Assembly: GCA_964399345.1 (NCBI GenBank)
Contig: CAYNQE010000004.1
Span: 1 to 43,540, forward strand
Length of the DNA stretch: 43,540 nt
Direction: 5' to 3'
Source of the DNA: UBA2100 sp964399345
GTDB lineage: Bacteria > Patescibacteriota > Minisyncoccia > Phycocordibacterales > UBA2100
Below, piece by piece: positions 39,022 to 43,540 of the stretch. Made by a program: the position numbers and the translations under genes. The notes below the pieces were generated by a model that was not told the origin of the DNA, did not search any database, and saw only the letters and a list, made by a program, of their open reading frames with translations. The first letter of the stretch is position 1. Each line of letters starts with the position of its first letter.

Positions 39022-39045
39022 ATACATCTCTTTCAAGATGGAAAC

Positions 39046-39073
39046 ATTCTACACGAAGTTCAATATGTTACAA
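39046..39073 (-). promoter_or_regulatory. tRNA-Asn promoter
   Basis: Minus strand TTGTAA (39068-39073), 16 bases, TAGAAT (39046-39051), giving a ~20-nt 5' leader. The divergent glutaredoxin -10 box is 15 bases away. Confidence 0.55.
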
Positions 39074-39099
39074 TATAAAAAAGCTAATAAAATATAAAT

Positions 39100-39327
39100 A
39101 TGATCCTATACTACAAACCAACCTGCCCATTTTGCGTCAAAGTTCTAAACTACGCAGAAGCAAATAATATTACCTTTGACCTACGAAATATTGAAGAAGA
39201 TGACGCAATTGCCGCTGAATTAGTTGAAAGAGGAGGAAAACGCCAAGTTCCATACTTAGTAGACGGAGAGACAGAAATGTATGAAAGTGACGCCATAATC
39301 GAACATCTAGATGCAAATAAAGGTTAA
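39100..39327 (+). CDS. Glutaredoxin, 75 aa
   Basis: Thiol-disulphide oxidoreductase. Active-site CPFC (C9, C12), the cis-Pro motif RQVPYLVDGE and the C-terminal ESDAIIEHLDAN match small glutaredoxins (GrxC-like). TAAAAT (39088-39093) lies 6 bases before the ATG: leaderless. It overlaps the next gene by 17 bases. The thiol donor (glutathione or other) is unknown in such genomes. Confidence 0.92.
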   Translation: MILYYKPTCPFCVKVLNYAEANNITFDLRNIEEDDAIAAELVERGGKRQVPYLVDGETEMYESDAIIEHLDANKG

Positions 39328-39526
39328 AGTATTCCCAAGCTCTAAAAAGGAAAAGTTCGTTAAAAACGAAGACGATACATTTGATATCTACGTCAGAGAA
39401 CCAGCGCAAAATAATTTGGCCAACTCAAGAGTTAGACAACTAATTGCTGAGCACTTTAATGTGGAAAACGCTATAATTCAAACAGGACACAGAACAAGAA
39501 GAAAGATATTAGTATTAAAACAATAA
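39311..39526 (+). CDS. DUF167/YggU-family protein, 71 aa
   Basis: Conserved small protein of unknown function. MQIKVKVFPSSKKEKF, then YVREPAQNNLANSRVRQLIAEHF and a final RRKILVLK match the family fold. It overlaps the end of the glutaredoxin gene by 17 bases in another frame, so translation is probably coupled. HPF follows after 1 base. Confidence 0.88.
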   Translation: MQIKVKVFPSSKKEKFVKNEDDTFDIYVREPAQNNLANSRVRQLIAEHFNVENAIIQTGHRTRRKILVLKQ

Positions 39527-39527
39527 T

Positions 39528-39890
39528 ATGCAAATAAATTTCAAAGCACCAACATTAGAGTTAACTGAAACTATAAAAGACTACGCTGAAGAAAAAGTAG
39601 AGATGGTAACTAAACTACTTAAGGACACAGCTGAGGAAAACCTTCGAGCAGACGTTGAACTCTCACGAAAACAAAAACAAAACTCAGGAGTAATCTTTCG
39701 AGCGGACATTACAATTTATGCTGGATCAGAACGCACACACGCAGTAGGGCACGGTGAATCAATCCAATCAGCAATAGACGAATCAAAAGACGAACTAACA
39801 AGACGACTAAGCAGGGGAAAGACTAGAAAACTAGACTCTCTAAGAAGAGGGGGAGCAAAGATTAAGAACGCTCTTCGTTTTTGGAAATAA
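39528..39890 (+). CDS. hpf: Ribosome hibernation-promoting factor (HPF/YfiA), 120 aa
   Basis: Binds the 30S subunit and silences ribosomes in slow growth. MQINFKAPTLELTETIKDYAEEKVEMVTKLLKD and AVGHGESIQSAIDESKDELTRRL match HPF; the length is that of the short form without the dimerising C-terminal domain. Third gene of grx-DUF167-hpf. Its last 29 bases overlap the end of convergent fmt. Confidence 0.9.
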   Translation: MQINFKAPTLELTETIKDYAEEKVEMVTKLLKDTAEENLRADVELSRKQKQNSGVIFRADITIYAGSERTHAVGHGESIQSAIDESKDELTRRLSRGKTRKLDSLRRGGAKIKNALRFWK

Positions 39891-40701
39891 AATCCTTATA
39901 ACTCATTTTACCTTTTCCTTCTGGAATAACCTCGTCGATAATCAACTTTTCGTCAATATGTGCTGAAATTATATTCACACGCACATCTCCAACAAAAAAG
40001 TAAGTACCAGGCCATCCTTGATATGCGTGAATTTTCAAAAGGTTTAAATAAGCATAATCGTTCAAATCAATAAGCCCGTCTTCTTTTTCAAACAATTTAC
40101 AGTACGTTGCTTTTGAATGATCTTGTTCAACGGAAACAAGATCTCCACTAAGATATTTAGGAATGGCGTCAGCTAACATTGACCCTCCTCTAGCAAAGAG
40201 AAATTCATCTAATTCACGAGCGTTAGGTGGCCATGCCTCTGGAGTGTACTTCTCTTGGATCAAAATTGGCCCGTGATCCATTTTTTCATCGATTAACATA
40301 ATAGATACACCTGTTTCCTTATGGTCTTCTAGGATGGCACTACGCACGGGAGAAGGACCTCTTAGTTTAGGAAGAAGTGATGGATGTACGTTCAATATTC
40401 CATTGGGAGAGAGATCAATAACTGATTGAGGAAGTATTTTTCCGTAAGCAACCAAAACAAACACTTCAGCTCCAACATTACGTATTTCTGTAACAACCTC
40501 AGAGGAATATTTCTCCGGCTCAATAGTTGGAATATCATTTTCAATAGCCCACAATTTAACGGGAGATGATTTTATTTTCATTCCACGTCCTGAAGGCTTG
40601 TCGGGCGCTGTAATTACCAAAGAAGGAAGAAGGTCTTGTGCTTTAAGTTCCTCTAAAACTATTACAGAGAGTTTTGGTGTTCCGAAGAAGATGAATTTCA
40701 T
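39862..40701 (-). CDS. fmt: Methionyl-tRNA formyltransferase, 279 aa
   Basis: Formylates initiator Met-tRNA. The catalytic block NVHPSLLPKLRGPSPV (N104, H106) and the Asp in KMDHGPILIQ are intact, and the N-terminal MKFIFFGTP is typical. The C-terminal OB-like domain is shortened (E. coli Fmt is 315 aa). It overlaps def by four bases (ATGA), an operon with peptide deformylase, and overlaps hpf by 29 bases at the 3' end. Presence shows formyl-Met initiation is retained. Confidence 0.95.
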   Translation of the reverse strand: MKFIFFGTPKLSVIVLEELKAQDLLPSLVITAPDKPSGRGMKIKSSPVKLWAIENDIPTIEPEKYSSEVVTEIRNVGAEVFVLVAYGKILPQSVIDLSPNGILNVHPSLLPKLRGPSPVRSAILEDHKETGVSIMLIDEKMDHGPILIQEKYTPEAWPPNARELDEFLFARGGSMLADAIPKYLSGDLVSVEQDHSKATYCKLFEKEDGLIDLNDYAYLNLLKIHAYQGWPGTYFFVGDVRVNIISAHIDEKLIIDEVIPEGKGKMSYKDFISKNEERS

Positions 40702-41213
40702 ACAGGCTTCAAATTCTCATCCACTTCAATAACTTCAATTGCGTTGTCAGTGTAGAGAACACCGTTAAGGTGATCAATTTCGTGCTGAAATACACGAGAG
40801 AGAAAACTAGATGCTCCTCTTTCATGCTTTTCTCCACTTTCGTCTAAATATGAAATAGTTATTTTTTCGTTCCGTTCAACCTTTGTTCCATATTTATTAG
40901 GAACAGAAAGACACCCTTCGTCAGCAATAACTAACTTTTTTGAAACTTTTATAACCTCTGGGTTTATAAAAACCTGATCAATGTGAATCTTTGAATTAAA
41001 CTCCTCTCCCGAGCGGGATGCAAAAACATGCCCTGCGATTATAAAAATACGTAGAGATTCTCCAATTTGAGGCGCTGCAATTGCTACTCCGTACTTTTCA
41101 TTACCAAGCACCTTTTTCATTGCCTCTATTATCCCTTGAACGTCTGAGACGTCACTAACTTCAAGTGCACTCTTTCGTAAAACAGGGTTTTCTACAAAAA
41201 CTAAGTTATGCAT
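40698..41213 (-). CDS. def: Peptide deformylase, 171 aa
   Basis: Removes the formyl group from nascent proteins. Metal and catalytic motifs: GVAIAAPQIG (42-51), DEGCLSVP (C101) and QHEIDHLNG (H144, E145, H148). TATATT lies 6 bases before the ATG at 41213, so the mRNA is probably leaderless. It ends in TGA inside the fmt start (ATGA), which also shows that TGA is a stop codon in this organism. Confidence 0.96.
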   Translation of the reverse strand: MHNLVFVENPVLRKSALEVSDVSDVQGIIEAMKKVLGNEKYGVAIAAPQIGESLRIFIIAGHVFASRSGEEFNSKIHIDQVFINPEVIKVSKKLVIADEGCLSVPNKYGTKVERNEKITISYLDESGEKHERGASSFLSRVFQHEIDHLNGVLYTDNAIEVIEVDENLKPV

Positions 41214-41243
41214 AGCAAAAATATACCGCGATTACGTGAATAT

Positions 41244-43133
41244 TTAAAGGGTTTTAGTAGGATCCACATCTACACTAAATTGCATAGGGAGCGCTTTTAA
41301 AATTTCAACCAATCGCTCCTCCGGCCACTTCCTAATTTTAATAAGTACATTTAGTTCTAAGTTTTGTCCCTTTTTTATAAAGCCTGCAAAGACACGAGGA
41401 TTATATTCCTTTGTAAGTTCAACGAACTTTTGCATATTTGAAATCACGCCAATTCTTGTTCCAGAGCATGTAACTTTGACAAGCGTACTAAATGGAGGAT
41501 ATAAAAGTTTTTCTCTAAGATCTAGCTCATATTTAACGTACTCAGAAATGGAACCACTTTTTGCATAACCTAGCATTGGGTTTTCCACAGAAGTAGACTC
41601 GATTAAGAGTGAACTTGAGGTCATCTCACAAAGCCTCGCGATAATACCGAATATCTTTTCTTCAATGTGGAAGTCTGCAATCGAAAGTAGCGAATCAAGT
41701 GAGCTCATAACTGAGCAGAAAACTTCTTCTTTAATATAGGGGAGTGCCATTTCGGTACCCACAAGAACTGCGCCTTCCGTAGCATAGAATTCCTCTACAA
41801 TTTTCTTTGCTTGTTTAGGTGTTTTTGCTGTATCACTACTTAGTACATAAACGGCAGCCTCCCTTATATTTTTTTCAATATATTGCTGGATTCTTTCTAT
41901 TCCAATACCAAGTGGAACCAGGTCCCAGCTATTACAAGAAACACACGACTCATTTGCATCTCGTCCACTTCCGCATCGGTGACACAGTAAGTTTCGTGAA
42001 TTTTTACCTTCGTGTAATACCATAGGGGAATTACAACTATTACAAGTAACAACTTGGTCGCAATCGTTACAAACTGTTTGAGAGGCTAGGCCTCTTCTTC
42101 CTGCAAATACAAAGGCGCGTTTTCCTAAAGAGACAGACTCTTTTAACTTCTCAACGGTTTTAGAAGAAAGAGAAGGGAACTCTCGCTTCTTTTCTTTTGC
42201 AAGAACCCGGTCTTCTTTGGCATCAACCACCACCACCTTAGTCTCTGCTTTCATTCTTCTAGAATGCTCTTCCATTCTTGTAATAAATCCACTAAGAATT
42301 TCTTTTTGAACTTTTAAACTTAAAGTAGTTCCAGCGTAAATTAATGAGCTCTTAGTTTCCCTTGCAATATTTTCAATTAAAACCCGGGCGTCAACCTTTG
42401 GTCGCACCTGTTGTTTAAATGAAGAAGAAACTTCATTCTCGATAATATACATAGAGAGATCCCATCGTGGAATGCTCAAAAATACTGGTGTACCTATTAT
42501 TAAAACAGGATGCTCTTCCTTAAGGATTAAATTCCAAGTCTCCAGCTGCTTCTTCTTTGAAGAAGAGCTCTCCAAAAGAAAGGAGTACTGCTCTATTCCT
42601 TTGCTGTATTCCTCCAAGAACGCAGTTGCTTCATTTATCGTAGGAACACAAAGAAAAACTGACTCTCCTTTTGCAAAGTTTCCACGTATCAGAGTCTTAT
42701 ATTTCTCAAAACGTTCTTTCTTTGGTAACTGCAGTGCCAGTTTTTCAAAAGTTGAAGGATCTCTTTCTGTAACGATGGGATTCTTCATCTTTCCTTCAGA
42801 TAGAGTGTCCAAAATAGCGGTAGGAGTGTAGCTCTGAATTAGAGAACCTTCCGAGGTTGCAAAATATTTAGCCGTCTCATTTATCGCCCTTACAAAACCC
42901 GAAGTAAATACAATACTAGGTTTTTGCTTGCGGATCTTTTTAGTCTCATAAGTATTAGTACGAAGGAGAGACTTAATTGCTTTTGCATCTTCAACTTCAA
43001 GAACAAGTGCAGGAACTTCTTTGCTCCGCAGTGGTACTTGTATAACAGAGCCAACAGGAATTTCATCAGCTGAAAAATATGAGAGATGGGACATCCTGCT
43101 TTTTACTATTGGGGTTACGTGCACTATGAACAT
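41244..43133 (-). CDS. priA: PriA-like primosomal protein without helicase motifs, 629 aa
   Basis: Replication-restart scaffold. The PriA zinc domain is clear (CNDCDQVVTCNSC and CHRCGSGRDANESCVSC, about residues 350-400), along with the N-terminal DNA-binding and C-terminal domains. But Walker A is gone (RGNFAKGESVFL where GVTGSGKTE is expected), the DEEH box reads ENEVSSSFKQQ, and motif VI is lost, so ATPase and helicase activity are unlikely. Actinobacterial PriA proteins are known to be similar. The start at 43133 (MFIVHV) is chosen because TATGCT with upstream TGT lies 7 bases before it; the earlier ATG falls inside this -10 box. Confidence 0.88.
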   Translation of the reverse strand: MFIVHVTPIVKSRMSHLSYFSADEIPVGSVIQVPLRSKEVPALVLEVEDAKAIKSLLRTNTYETKKIRKQKPSIVFTSGFVRAINETAKYFATSEGSLIQSYTPTAILDTLSEGKMKNPIVTERDPSTFEKLALQLPKKERFEKYKTLIRGNFAKGESVFLCVPTINEATAFLEEYSKGIEQYSFLLESSSSKKKQLETWNLILKEEHPVLIIGTPVFLSIPRWDLSMYIIENEVSSSFKQQVRPKVDARVLIENIARETKSSLIYAGTTLSLKVQKEILSGFITRMEEHSRRMKAETKVVVVDAKEDRVLAKEKKREFPSLSSKTVEKLKESVSLGKRAFVFAGRRGLASQTVCNDCDQVVTCNSCNSPMVLHEGKNSRNLLCHRCGSGRDANESCVSCNSWDLVPLGIGIERIQQYIEKNIREAAVYVLSSDTAKTPKQAKKIVEEFYATEGAVLVGTEMALPYIKEEVFCSVMSSLDSLLSIADFHIEEKIFGIIARLCEMTSSSLLIESTSVENPMLGYAKSGSISEYVKYELDLREKLLYPPFSTLVKVTCSGTRIGVISNMQKFVELTKEYNPRVFAGFIKKGQNLELNVLIKIRKWPEERLVEILKALPMQFSVDVDPTKTL

Positions 43134-43169
43134 ATTGGACAGCATAACACAGTGGATATCCTAAACACC

Positions 43170-43189
43170 TATATCATATATGATATACT
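43170..43189 (+). promoter_or_regulatory. HTH-MurA promoter with 18-bp palindromic operator
   Basis: TATATCATATATGATATA (43170-43187) is a perfect palindrome overlapping the -10 box TATACT (43184-43189), which lies 7 bases before the ATG. A protein bound here would block the promoter; the HTH at the N-terminus of the product is the obvious candidate. Confidence 0.65.
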
Positions 43190-43196
43190 CCATTGA

Positions 43197-43540
43197 ATGA
43201 AACCTCACAGAAAAATTGGACTATTTATAAAAGAATTAAGAAAAAAGAGGGGAATGACCCAGAGTGAATTTGCTAAAGCCCTAAAAACTTCACAATCAGC
43301 TGTAGCTAGAATGGAAAAAGGCGATCAGAATCTATCCACTGCACAACTCTTCAAAATTAGTGAAGTCTTACAGCACCAAGTGGTTGGTATAAAAGAAGGC
43401 GTTGATTTCATAATCAAAGGAGGAAGTAAACTGCACGGAGTGGCTGTAACTAACACTTCAAAGAATGGAGCGCTGGGCTTAATGTGTGCCTCCTTATTAA
43501 ACAAGGAACCCACAACTCTTCACGGGATTCCAAATATAGA
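43197..43540 (+). CDS. murA: HTH (XRE)-MurA fusion, N-terminal part (cut by window end)
   Basis: Residues 1-62 are a Cro/CI-type helix-turn-helix: GLFIKELRKKRGMTQSEFAK, then SQSAVARMEKGDQNLSTAQL. From about residue 68 the sequence is MurA, UDP-GlcNAc 1-carboxyvinyltransferase, the first committed step of peptidoglycan synthesis: DFIIKGGSKLHGVAV, then TSKNGALGLMCASLL, with the substrate-binding Lys-Asn pair kept. The rest lies outside the window. TATACT 7 bases before the ATG indicates a leaderless mRNA, and the palindrome over it suggests autoregulation by the fused HTH. Confidence 0.9.
   Translation, partial: MKPHRKIGLFIKELRKKRGMTQSEFAKALKTSQSAVARMEKGDQNLSTAQLFKISEVLQHQVVGIKEGVDFIIKGGSKLHGVAVTNTSKNGALGLMCASLLNKEPTTLHGIPNI

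Noticed and set aside
1..43540. CRISPR array, insertion sequence, integrase or prophage
   Set aside because: No regularly spaced direct repeats, transposase, integrase or phage structural genes were found in either strand.

Overview
The window looks like part of a small-genome Patescibacteria (Candidate Phyla Radiation, CPR) chromosome, probably of the Parcubacteria/Paceibacteria side (inference). The reasons are very short intergenic gaps, reduced versions of core proteins (SMC of 707 aa, RpoB of 1058 aa, TrmD of 211 aa), a single-chain UvrD helicase-nuclease, a MurA with an N-terminal HTH, rpoBC detached from ribosomal protein genes, and single-gene islands scattered between core genes. The code is the standard one: TGA is a genuine stop, for example at the end of def.

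Layout. 1-3858: end of rnc, a divergent pair of small orphan genes, a short SMC, and a ParD/RelE-type toxin-antitoxin pair. 3859-9136: rnr (minus), then rpsP-khpA-trmD, with no rimM and two accessory genes between khpA and trmD. 9137-19156: rpoB-rpoC-dnaG-rpoD behind a strong promoter and a structured leader. 19157-20643: an accessory region on the minus strand with a GNAT acetyltransferase behind a leader ORF and attenuator-like hairpins, a likely ~89-nt sRNA, a 27-codon gene with a perfect Shine-Dalgarno (SD), and one orphan. 20669-29714: a UvrD/RecB-type helicase-nuclease, a DsbA-like thiol oxidoreductase, uppP, a DEDDy exonuclease, hisS, PH-domain and SET-domain proteins, a CFA-synthase-like methyltransferase and a 37-aa membrane peptide. 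29849-38678: zinc-ribbon protein, secreted trypsin-like protease, ung, DUF2914 protein, alpha/beta hydrolase, typA, cold shock protein and many small proteins. 38681-43540: a second likely sRNA, tRNA-Asn, glutaredoxin, DUF167, HPF, fmt-def, a helicase-dead PriA, and the start of an HTH-MurA fusion.

Two gene architectures are mixed. Core genes mostly have a -10 hexamer exactly 6 or 7 nt before the start codon and no Shine-Dalgarno, which is the signature of leaderless mRNAs (18 cases read by eye). Accessory orphans instead have a clear SD, often a TTGACA-like -35 box, a terminator within a few bases of the stop, and frequent TGA stops. They look like self-contained cassettes dropped between core genes.

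The points most worth following are: (i) the leader ORF plus mutually exclusive hairpins ahead of the GNAT gene; (ii) two compact sRNA candidates whose predicted 5' ends coincide with, or sit one base before, their first stem; (iii) the HTH-MurA fusion, whose promoter carries an 18-bp palindrome with a 12-bp core repeated exactly in the dsbA/uppP divergent promoter, suggesting a cell-envelope regulon; and (iv) reduced or inactivated core machines (hinge-less SMC, PriA without helicase motifs, short TrmD). All calls come from reading the sequence; no database search was run.
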